Shown in pieces: positions 24,401-34,325 of a stretch of DNA of 64,000 nucleotides (its first letter is position 1; every line of letters starts with the position of its first letter). Below the pieces are notes generated by a model. It saw nothing but the letters and a program-made list of their open reading frames with translations, ran no database searches and had not been told where the DNA came from. Source of the stretch: Diploscapter coronatus (Eukaryota; Nematoda; Chromadorea; Rhabditida; Rhabditidae); the NCBI GenBank assembly GCA_964036155.1, contig OZ038422.1, positions 71,571,201-71,635,200 of the forward strand. Reading direction: 5' to 3'. The position numbers and the translations under genes are program-made.

Positions 24401-25812
24401 CTTTCATCACAGCTTCCTTATTCGGTGTCATTCCGACGAAATCTTTTCAGAATCGTGCTCAGCTGGTCTCTCCGAGCATTTTGATACCAAATTTGAATTT
24501 TTTCCATGCCAAATAACGAAAATAGAATTTTTAAAAACGACTGGATGCGGACCTTCCGGAACATGCGGAACAAGTGGTCGGATCGGGTTTTAACCGTCAG
24601 ATTCGTAATCAGCGTAGTCGAAAACCCCCAGGTACAAAATATCAGCTCGAATATTGAGGGTCAACTTCTTGGGTACCACCCCATACTCGATTTTTATGAA
24701 TAACGTGTCATATAGGGTCACTTGAAGATACCCGTTTGGGCTTCTTCAGAAACGAAGATTTTCGTACTTTATCATTTCGAAATTAACTTCATAACTTTAG
24801 TTTTCAGTACTCAACTCCAATTTGACTCATGTAGTTTCGAAGGCAACTTCAACCTTTCACTGCATCTGAATGGGCTTTTTTGGAAGTGCAGTTGGAAATC
24901 CCCTTTTCAATAAAATACCCTGTATTCGTCTTTGCCCGCCTGTTTAATGGCCTCCTCGACCAGCTTGCGCAGTCCAGTGCTCTTCACGATATCATACGCG
25001 TACGTCATCTGAACAGTTTTTTGTTCAGAAATATTTTCAATCAGGGATTTGCTAACGCAATTCAACTCGTTTCGAAAGAAATTCGAGCTGATAAAAAAGT
25101 TGCCTCCGAAAATAACACGAGTCAGCTGAAGTTGCTCTGAAAATAAATTCGAATTGAATTGAGTTCGAAATCGTATGTTTTTTATTTATTTATTTTCTAT
25201 TAGCCACTTCACAAACCCTAACGTCAAGCTTGTCGGTAACAGTAAGACAAACATGATTTTTATTTGAAATTAAAAATTCAAGTTCATTTTCAAAACTTAG
25301 TGATATAGAGATTTTCCCAGAAAAAATGTTTAAAGAAATAGATCAAACCGATAAGACTGATCTCTATATTTTGCAATTTTAAAAATCTACCTCGACATTT
25401 TTGACTTCATGCTCGGTGAGGCAGTGCTCTTCCAACGCTTCCTTGGTGGATCGAGTGACCGTGCAGCCAGGCACTGCGCATTTCCACGGAGCATACTCCA
25501 GATGGGCTTCCGAAATGTGTGCCTGAAATTTGCAGCATGTTTCTCGCTTCTTCGAAAGAAAAATATTCTTTAATAGACTTCTAACATTTTCCGGCCTCCT
25601 AGAAAGTTGGGAGTTCTATGATAAATTCTTTTGAAAATAAACAAAATGCGAACTCCATAAATAGCGATCCCTCAACTGATAAACTTTTCAAAAGGCAATA
25701 TGTTTTTAAAATTATTCTTTCAAAAGTGATTTTTTTCAAATCTATTCAAACTGCCAACTTCCAGCGCTACTCCAGTTTGAACAATGAGCCCACAGAGCTG
25801 ACAGGTCAGCAT
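18495..25812 (-). CDS. Zinc-finger module fused to hAT-type transposase-derived protein
   Basis: Seventeen exons: 25759-25812, 25391-25522, 24919-25008, 22354-22560, 21849-22033, 21569-21695, 21175-21293, 21022-21130, 20800-20976, 20637-20757, 20107-20320, 19948-20062, 19752-19904, 19526-19618, 19378-19476, 19145-19279 and 18495-18935 (856 residues). Residues 1-62 hold two C2H2 fingers (CQLCGLIV...HISEAH; CAVPGC...HCLTEH) and 63-92 a helix (LRKLVEEAIKQAGKDE); this matches the neighbouring paralogue cluster in sequence and intron phase. The rest follows a hAT transposase: SADYGTQ with a candidate first Asp near 357, MCDGSERL with a candidate second Asp near 426, CTAHFLQLAAF, FDTTHWMSSCRML (His replacing Arg of 'RW'), a SPIYLIATLL block, and a C-terminal dimerisation region (EFWRSKEAAESFPLLQKLAF). 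Many introns and long open frames suggest a host gene. An acceptor 10 bases before the ATG supports the start. A 57-bp exon-like segment (20511-20567) does not fit the frame. Confidence 0.82.
22675..24716. mobile_element. Foldback element, about 2.04 kb, with arms of about 0.86 kb
   Basis: The left arm (about 22675-23545) and right arm (about 23870-24716) are reverse complements over nearly their whole length with few mismatches. For example GGTGGTACCCAAGAAGTTGA at 22731 faces its complement near 24665. The centre is a unique spacer of roughly 330 bases. No protein-coding frame is evident. It lies in intron 3 of the hAT-fusion gene. A transcript would form a very long hairpin. Confidence 0.85.
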
Positions 25813-25822
25813 CTTCAGAATC

Positions 25823-27222
25823 CTGAAATATTTAAAATTTTTAAAGAAGAAACTTGAACATCGATAGTATCATAGTCGATTCCCGACAAATCTGCCATGA
25901 AATTTCAAAAATTCAGCGAAATTTATTCGAACGACCAAAATCGATAAGTAAAACTAAAAGACGGGGGAAAATATGAGGGAAGTTGAAACGAAAAGAGGGG
26001 AAATAGGGAGAAAGGGGGCGAGAAGTGAGTGCAGTTGAAGTTAAAGTGGTTGGGCCTCTCTCTTTTTCTATACTATTTCTCCCAGTTCTGCTTCTCTTAC
26101 AACGGTCATTGAAAAACATGCAGAAATGGAAGAAATAGCGAGACAACACACAGGGCACTCAACTTCTCTGACATTCACACTATTTCCTTCTCTTTCCTAT
26201 CTCTAATTCAACTCTACGCTACGTTCAAAATAAAGCACCTCCGTAATTGGATAAAAATGAGCTAGAAATATGAATGATGATCTGAGTTTTGAGTTTTACC
26301 CGTTAGTTATGAAACTCAATATAGAATCTTTGGCAATAATAAAATCACAGATAAGAATCAAGGGGCTATCTTTTTTTTTTGGAAATAACTATCTAAATTT
26401 GTCATGTACACAAAAGTGAGAAATCTGCTCACTATATTATTTTTTTAAAAAATCTCGAATGCAGCAATGCAGCTGCTTTTCAAAATTCTAAAAAGGAGAG
26501 TAATTTCTGATCTCACATCAATAATAAATTCAGTAAAAATCAAAATTTTAGTAAAAATAAGAGGACCTTCTTGTGGCAATTCAAATATTCTTCTCAGGTC
26601 TGACTTCATTCATGACATATTCAAGTGAAGACTGAACAGATTTGAATTCGGCAGGCGATTTCAGAGCTTTCAGATCTTGCTTTCTCCTTCCATTCACTCT
26701 CTTGACATTCGTTTTCTTAAAAATCCGTCGAATTTGTCACCTTAGAAAAAGAACGTTTTGAAAGTAAAAAGTTTAAAAAATCTATTTACCTTGCTTGATT
26801 TTGCTGGTGGAACTCAAATCGACTCCTCCCGAATTTGGAATCGTCTTAGAAGAGCCTTATCCCTGTAAAATCTTGCTGAAAAATACAAAATCACTTTTCT
26901 GAACAAATTGAAAATATCACAATTGGCAAGCAACAGAAATCGATAGTTGGTGAAAAACAACGAAGTTAGTTTACTTTGAACGGTGTAAAACAAGAATGAT
27001 AATGAAATAAAAAATATTAAAATCACTAGACCCGTTGGTGAAAATGGTAGGTAGACACCAGATGTATACTTTGAGTAAATAAATATTTTGAAGATGATAC
27101 ATCACTGTTGATGTTCTAAGGACAATTTGGAAAAGTAGTTGTATCGTAACATCGTTTCATGTGAAATAGTATAGGATTCGATAGGGAAAAGTTCTCTTCC
27201 TTTACTATCCTAGGTTGCCGTT
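25823..27222. other. Spacer upstream of hAT-fusion gene, with possible gene remnants
   Basis: The right part (26590-27010, minus strand) has exon-like pieces that do not join cleanly. One begins with a signal-peptide-like ILIFFISLSFLFYTV and has a GTAAAC donor near 26970. A second starts at an acceptor near 26880. The third encodes a basic stretch (KRVNGRRKQDLKALK) and stops near 26594. The phases disagree, so I treat this as a decayed gene or chance. A pyrimidine/purine-skewed stretch lies at 26030-26220. Confidence 0.3.
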
Positions 27223-30200
27223 CTAAGCAGTTTCTTCGAAGGGTTTCTTCTCCTCCTCGTTATTCATGCTTGTCTCTTCTGTCTCCTCGATGTCCTCGAT
27301 TTCATCATCCGGGTTTGTCACTTCAATCGCAACGTTTGGAATCGGCTCTTCTCTTTCCTCTAGATTTTCTTCAAAATTTTCAACCAAGCTTTCAGCTGCC
27401 TGAAATTAGAGATTTTTTGAAGCCCTGTATTAGCAACTGCTATTTGACAAGGTGATGAGACCTATCTTTTCCCATACTATTTCAGCCTACTTTACCTCCT
27501 TCTCTATCTCTAACTATAGATCTCGTCATATAGTAATTGCCCTTGTATTCAACTAAATGATTAGGCTTTCTTCATAAAAGTAAAAATTCCTTTCCATCTC
27601 CTTCATTTTCTTATTTAGAAAAGGTGGACTTCATAAATTTGTCTCATCGCCAAATATGGGTTGCCACTAGATTTGTGAAGCTATTGTGCCTACCTGGTCA
27701 AAGATGATCCGCTCTGGGAACAGCTCGTGGATGACGTCCAGCACGAGATTTTCGTCGCTGAAGCACACGTTCGAAATCGACTTCAGCAGGTCGCTCCTCC
27801 ATTGCTGAGAAATCATTTTATTGAAAATGTTAATTTATTCCAGCTCATTCGAAACTACCATTAATTTATGGAGATTACTCAAATTTCAAAGTAATAACAA
27901 TTTAGTCTTACAAGTGCATGATCATCGTAACCTGCTCGATTTTTGTGGACCGCTTTGGAATGCGTCTGGAGCGAGCTCAAGTTGGCCACAGAGAAATTGC
28001 ACAGCTGACAGTGGAAACGCTCTTGGCCGAATAGTTTCGACATGTGAGTAGCAACATGGTCCAGGATCATCTGAAAATGAAATTAGAAACGGACCAAAAT
28101 AAAGATCTATCTTTCCGGAAGTTGTTGAAGATGTTGCTCTTCTAAAACAATGATTCCATTTTGTAAACGATTTCAAATTTGTATATTCGAGAAGCTAAGA
28201 AGGAGGATGTAAGGAATAAGACTAAGAATATATATATATATATATATTTATTTTCTTTTCTGATGGTTATAACTTTATTTTTCTTGCGATGGCATCTTTT
28301 TTTTTATTTATTTTTTAAGATAAATCTGATTAATTTTTGAATAAGTCGAAAATGATTAAATAAAAATTGCTAATAAATTGCTGAATGAACTAACCGCATT
28401 AGCGTTGTCCTTGTTGTTGTACCTCGGCAGCCATCGATTGCAGAGCGTGCATTTGGGCGCGTATCGCATAGATCGATGACCGACCATCTGATTTTGAGCC
28501 CTTGGAGTCACATTGCTCGTATTCTTCTTCTGGGGTTTGGGGTTTGGAGTCTAAAATGGAAATATCTTGAAAATCAATATTGAAAAATTCGAAATCCTTA
28601 TGGAAAATGAGAAAATGTCAGTCTTTAAATGTAGTTTATTCCTTCTTCAATTTTCAAATATTTCTGAACATTTTAGGAGCAAAAGGCTCTTTCATATGAT
28701 ATTCAAATAAATTTAAAATTCCGTAAAAGACATTCCAACATAATAAAATTAGTATATGGTTGTAGAAAAAAAAAAGTTCTATACTATTCGCTTTGGAATG
28801 TCTTTTATAGTTTCCAAATTAGTTGTTCATAGAAAGCCTTATAATCTCCGGGATGACGTACACCTTTGACAACTCTGACAGGGACGAACTTTGCGGACTG
28901 TGGAACGATTGGAGTGACTTGTCTGACGGCTGCCCCCCTCTCCTCGATTCTTCTCCTTACGTCCTTCCTACCCGCAGTCACTAGGGCTGTTTCCATCAAG
29001 CGACGCAACTCCTGGCTTTTCCAGGTATTGCACATGTAAGTTACCTGAAAATAGACATTTTCGCTTTTTAAAATGTCAAATATTAAAAAAAAAATATATA
29101 TATATATTTTTAAAGGGTTGAAAAGGGGAATGCAAATAAATTTCGCTCTAAAATCATTTGAAGATTTCATTCATCAGATAGCACCTTGCTAACCTAAAAG
29201 AAATGGAATTTTCGAATGAAAAGTGTAGGACTTTTATGCTTACATAAATCAAAAATTCCCTACCGAAGTAGACCTATCATTGTGCTGAGAGATAACATGC
29301 TTCTGAATCTGTTCCTTGGTGAATCTGGTGGATTTGCAGTGGCTACAGGTCCAGGGCCTGAATTCCAGGTGGATCGAGCAGATGTGCGCCTCGAGTTCCT
29401 CTGTCGAATTCGCTACGATCCCACACTTCGGACAATTGAACTTGTTAGGGAGAGGCTGGAAAAAGTTTTTCCCCTTTATTCAAATTGATATTTTTATGTG
29501 ACTTCAAAAAGTAGCTGCGTCGTAGCATCGTTGCATGCGAACTAGAGTAGGGTTTGTCAGAGAAAAGATCCCTTGTCCATACTATTTCGTGCGCAACGAT
29601 CAAACTATTGCAATCACTGTTCCAGGTTGCTAATGTTTAACTTATGCGATATTATTCCAAGTGATATTTTTATCTCATCGCATTTTGAAAATTTCAGGAA
29701 TAGCTCAATGTGAAGTTCATCAAATTATTCTTCCTCCGAAGTTGTGAACTTTCCGGAAAAAATAAACGAAAAGCGAGGAAAAATCTTACTAGATTTTCGT
29801 AGTTGAAGTTCACATTATTGAGAAGAAAAGCCTGTCGATTATCATCAGCGGCAGAATTTTCAGCTGCGTGGCTGGAAGTAGGCAGCACCTCGATAGAACT
29901 GCCTGTGTACTGAGTGTCGCGGGAATCGGGACGATAACTCGACTCGGAGTTCGATCGGGCTGCAATCATTTCAAAATTATTCCCAAATTTCCATAGGCAA
30001 TTTGGATAGTTCATTGCTTCGTGGCCTATGAAAATATGTGGAAAAATATTTCTTCCTATCTTGTTCGACATTCTTAAATAGGCTACGAAGTAATGAAGCA
30101 ACGAATTATCAAAATTACTGTTTCAAACTTAAAGCTAATTTTAACACAGCATTTGATATATTCATGATTCATGATAATTTATTTAGAGTGAAATTTAGTT

Positions 30201-30944
30201 CCTAGTTTAAGCTGTTAAAGAATCTTCTACCTGGAGATGGAGCTTCTTCTATGAATTCATGCGCAACTTCATCAATATCGCCGATGAGTTCGCCAACGGG
30301 CAGACCATTCATTTGGATTTCAACTGAAAAGTTGAAAATTAAAAAATTGAGTAATTTTCAGGAATTTATGGAATGAAACTAGGGAAACAGTGGTTCGTGA
30401 AGATTGAGCTAATTGAAAAATCTCCGAGAATCTTAGAAACTTTCGTCTTTCCACAACTTTGAAAAATAAATCCAGATCCAATCATTTTTAATTCTTTACA
30501 GAAATATAGCATTTTTACCAATGGCATGATCGATGTGAGAGGTGGGTTCATTTTCCTCAGCCTTGATATCAGCCATGGTCTTTGCCTGTTTGAAGGGCGG
30601 CTCTGTGTTGTCCATTTCTTGACTGACCTCATGTTTCGATCGCTTCTTCGGTATTTCTGCCGCTGGTACCGATTCTGGAAATTTGTATTTTTCTGAAAAA
30701 TAAGATAAAATTTCACCTAGCGACTGAGCAATGCGAGATTTTGGTTCAATATCGTCGATTTTCTCGGCTTTGACTTCGACCACTGAAAACTTGATTTTCA
30801 TTTCGTATAGTTTTAAAAAATGAAAATTTTGAGGACAATTAAAAAGAAAAAAATATATATATTACATTTTTCATCCTTAGAAGGCGTTGGATCAGCAGGT
30901 GTTTCTTCCAAATTTTTATCGTCCTTCTCGGAATCGTTTACCAT
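27223..30944 (-). CDS. C2H2 zinc-finger protein B of tandem cluster (ZIM/HIM-8-like candidate)
   Basis: Eleven exons in agreeing phase: 30866-30944, 30717-30782, 30519-30674, 30231-30323, 29790-29959, 29264-29455, 28862-29044, 28395-28550, 27912-28070, 27694-27804 and 27223-27399, giving 513 residues. Residues 1-188 are acidic and low-complexity (basic patch IPKKRSK; motif SSIEVLPTSS). Fingers 1 and 2 lie at about 196-217 and 226-247 (CPKCGIV...HICSIH; CSHCKST...HVISQH). A helical block follows (SQELRRLMETALVTAGRK). A second unit comprises finger 3 (CTLCNRW, with a long C-to-H gap), finger 4 (CQLCNFS...HSKAVH) and another helix (WRSDLLKSISNVCF). The tail is Glu-rich. Nuclear DNA binding is expected; ZIM/HIM-8 identity is inferred only from the finger type and tandem family. 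The next gene starts 1.4 kb downstream. Confidence 0.85.
27451..27652. repeat. Foldback-type repeat in zinc-finger gene B
   Basis: Arms CAAGGTGATGAGAC and GTCTCATCGCC face each other at the edges, and the sequence TTTTCCCATACTATTTC inside recurs in other repeats of the cluster (29565, 37615, 42050). Confidence 0.4.
29995..30110. repeat. Palindromic repeat in intron of zinc-finger gene B
   Basis: The left arm GATAGTTCATTGCTTCGTGG faces a right arm ending GAAGCAACGAATTATC. The sequence is related to the one at 37564-37661. Confidence 0.45.
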
Positions 30945-31311
30945 CGTCTTTTCTGAGCTGATTTTGAAAATTTTCAGTTTTTTTTATATAGGAAAAGTTG
31001 AAAGATATTCAAGCTGATCTTCAACAAGTAAGTCGATGAAATTTCACACAAAAATCAAAGCAAATTCCTTTATTCGAAACACAACAGATAATAAAATAAA
31101 CTCCAATGAAAACACAACCCGATAATAAAACCTGTAACACATGTAGATATGATTGAGATTATGAAGCCCACAACAACATTATGGATTTCGACTACCAAAA
31201 TTACTTTGATTTCACAAAATCAAAAATATAACTCCTTGAAGATAAATTAAATTAGCCAAAACATTTCTCGTAAAATAGTTTACCTTCAAGAGTCAAACAC
31301 GACTTATTTTC

Positions 31312-33980
31312 TCAATCATCAATAGTTATGATATCCGGCTTAGTTTCTTCGACCACTTTAAATGCTTCTTCCTCTTCACAGAAAGGACCTTCCAATTCAC
31401 CTGCATCTTCAAACTCAGACCCAGGACTGCTTATGTAATTCTGATCGTCGCCGTGAAACTCGAAATCCTTCTGATCGTATTCTATCTCGATTCCGTCTTC
31501 TGTTTCAGCCTAAAAAGTCAAAATTATGAGATCAAAAATTAAATGGGGAAAAGCTGATTTGGCAAATTATGAAACTCCAATGCAAAAGCGAAATTTCCAA
31601 AATCTTACTTGCCGTCAAAATTCTGGAACTTCATTTGAAAGCAAAATTGAAAGAAATAAAAAATATTGTACCTGATTAAGGATGACTTCCGCTTTGAATG
31701 AGGTGGCCAAACATTGGAGCACGAAATCCTCATTGTTAAAGCAGAGCCGGGACACTTCTCGAATCAGTGTGGAGTCCCATTTCTGAAAATCTCAAAGCTG
31801 AATAAATTGACAATTTAGAAAATAACGTAAAAAAGCATTTCAATCATTCCTTTTTGTCTTCATTTCGCCATGTTCTCACACAATGTCGTGATATTTTCGA
31901 ATTTCTCGATAAGATCCGAAAAAATGACCAACCAGCGTGAGATCCTCGAAATGCGCGTTTTTGCCCTTGTGCATCTGGGTGGTGTGCAGAAGGAGACCGC
32001 ACTTCTTGTACCCGCTGTAGCTCCTGCAGTGCAGGCAGCGGTAGCGGCTCTTGTTGAACAGCATGAACATGTGGAACGAGGCGTGATCGATTATCTTCTG
32101 AAATTTTTCAAAATATTACTCTTTCGGGCTTAAGATTAAAGTCTTATCGAATTGATTCACTTGAAAACAAATGAAAAGGATCAAGTTGAAACGAACAAGA
32201 TCCTTCATCTTCAAATCAACGTCAAAACTTCCAAGATAATTCGTATGAAGTTATGAAATTACGCTTGAATATTTTGAATTAAAAAAAACCAGATAAATTC
32301 ACTTACATTATTGTGTCGTTTGACATTGAAGGATGAAGGAATCTTGACCTTGCAGAGCGAACAAGTCATTTGGATGGGACCCTCGTTTGCTGGAGATGCT
32401 CGAGATTCGGTGTCGAGTTCATACTGTTAAATATCAAATTGGTTCATATTTTCATAGGTTTTTATTCAAAATGAAAAAGAAAAAGATCTTCCTTGAAAGT
32501 TAATGAATATCCCCAATACTTTAAAGAAAAACGATAAAGAAACATGAAAAAGTTGGAGAATTTCAAAGCAACGAAATAAATAATGAAAGTTCCAATTGAG
32601 TGGTAATTTTTGCACATAAAATACCTGTGGTCGTGGATGCCGGCTGTGATACTGGAGCTCGATTCTGTGACTCATCTCCTTTCTTCCCGCATTCACGAGT
32701 GCAGTGATCAGCATCGTTTGCAACTGCCGACTCTTCTCGAGGTCGATTGTGTAAAGCATCTGAAATAATGCAAATTTCCCCATAAAAATCTCGAGCCTGA
32801 AATTCCTATTTTCACTTCACTAGATTTTCTTGAAAAAATGTAAAAGAACGAGACAAAATTAAGGAAACTTTATACTATGCTCTACTTTTCTTTCATAATA
32901 TTTCCTTTTTTAATAGCAGAAATTGGAAAAAACGCCAACCTCAGGACTTTTGAGATTGTGTTGCGCGTCGTAGTGTCTCTCTAACTGCTCCTTCGAATAC
33001 CTGCTCGCCATACATAGTGTGCACCGCCAGGCCTTGTACGACAGATGCACTTTCATTATGTGCTCCTGAAAATAATCTTAACAAATAATGAACAAGTGAA
33101 AAATACCTCGAGTTCTTCGGTCGATTCCTCCTCTTTTCTGCATTGAGGACAGGTGTATGAACTGGGAAGAGGCTGAAAATTTGAATTGTCACAAGAATCT
33201 TTAAGCTTGAATATTCAAATCGGGTGCATGAAGCATATTTGAAACTTTTCAAAGTTGAAAAATAAAACCCCTCAAAGTCGAGATTCTTGCAAAAATCCAT
33301 AAAAATATTCATGATCTATTCTTTGAAAAATTTCATCTTGAATTAAAAAAAGTAAAAACTAACCAACTGATGCAGTTCGATGTCGGAATAGTCGTAAGTA
33401 GCGGTTGTTGGGTCGAAGTCCTTGCTGGCAGTGCTCGTCGAGGGCAGAATTTCGATGGAATCGTCCGAATCCGACTCAACTTCACAAGGCCGGATGATAT
33501 TCGCTGCACTCACCACAACTTGATCGATGCTCTCCTTGATACGCGACTCATTCTCGATTTTATACGCTAAAATACAAGGTTTTTCCAATGGATATAAAAT
33601 TCGGTTAAAAAGTATGCATGTTTTGAATAAAATGTTAGACTATTCATTTTTAAATTAGAAATTAAAGTTTACTGACTCCCTGTAAAATTCATCAAGCCTT
33701 GAAAGTAGGGAGTGTAGGGGAAAGAAAAATAACTGGTAAATTTTGCAAATTGTGGTCATGGTAAGTTGATTAGTTATACAGTGGGCCAAGTTTACCCAGC
33801 GTCTGATCGATGTAGGAGATTCGCTCAGCCTGACCGCTTTGCTCCTTCTTGACTTCAGCCACTGAAAAAGTAAAGATAAAGTTTCTAGAAAATTTGAAGA
33901 TGTTTACATTTTGTCAGTTTGGCAGGGGGTGAAGCAACAGCTTCATCTTCCAACTCATCCAATCTCGACCGACCTGGCAT
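31312..33980 (-). CDS. C2H2 zinc-finger protein C of tandem cluster (ZIM/HIM-8-like candidate)
   Basis: Ten exons in agreeing phase: 33908-33980, 33796-33861, 33364-33566, 33107-33172, 32940-33065, 32625-32759, 32307-32423, 31933-32097, 31672-31782 and 31312-31509, giving 419 residues. It is a clear paralogue of gene B: an acidic N terminus with DDSIEILPSTS; finger 1 (CPQCRKE...HIMKVH) split by an intron after Glu-Glu-Leu-Glu where gene B has none; finger 2 (CTLCMAS...HYDAQH); the helix SRQLQTMLITALVNAGRK; finger 3 (CSLCKVK); finger 4 (CLHCRSY...HTTQMH); the helix WDSTLIREVSRLCF; and an acidic tail. The exon of 111 bp has the same length as in gene B. It ends 368 bp before the start of gene B, which suits an operon with downstream trans-splicing. 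Confidence 0.87.
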
Positions 33981-34325
33981 TGTCGCATTAACTGAACTCT
34001 CTGAAAATAGAATGTGTTTAGAAGAGACATGAAAAATGATAAGATATTTCAGTTGATCGTCAACAACTAATTTAGTAAAATGCACGAATACAAGGATTGA
34101 AATTTATTTGGAGTAGAAATAATTGTAAAAGACAAAGAAATAACGAAAAGTAAAACGTACTCTATCCAAATTAAATCAGAAAAAATCTAAAATAGAATGT
34201 AGCACATTTCATTTTGCGTAAATTTTTGGCCTTCAATAAAAGTAAAAATGAAAATGACAAAATTTTTAAAATCTAAAAACAAGCCCGTTGAAATTGAGGT
34301 AAATGAAGATCATTGAATGACAAAA

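Noticed and set aside
25859..25898. ATG at 25897 (MADLSGIDYD) as the start of the hAT-fusion gene
   Set aside because: Its splice to the finger exon is out of phase and the intron would be about 30 bases; the ATG at 25812 gives a complete first finger directly after an acceptor.
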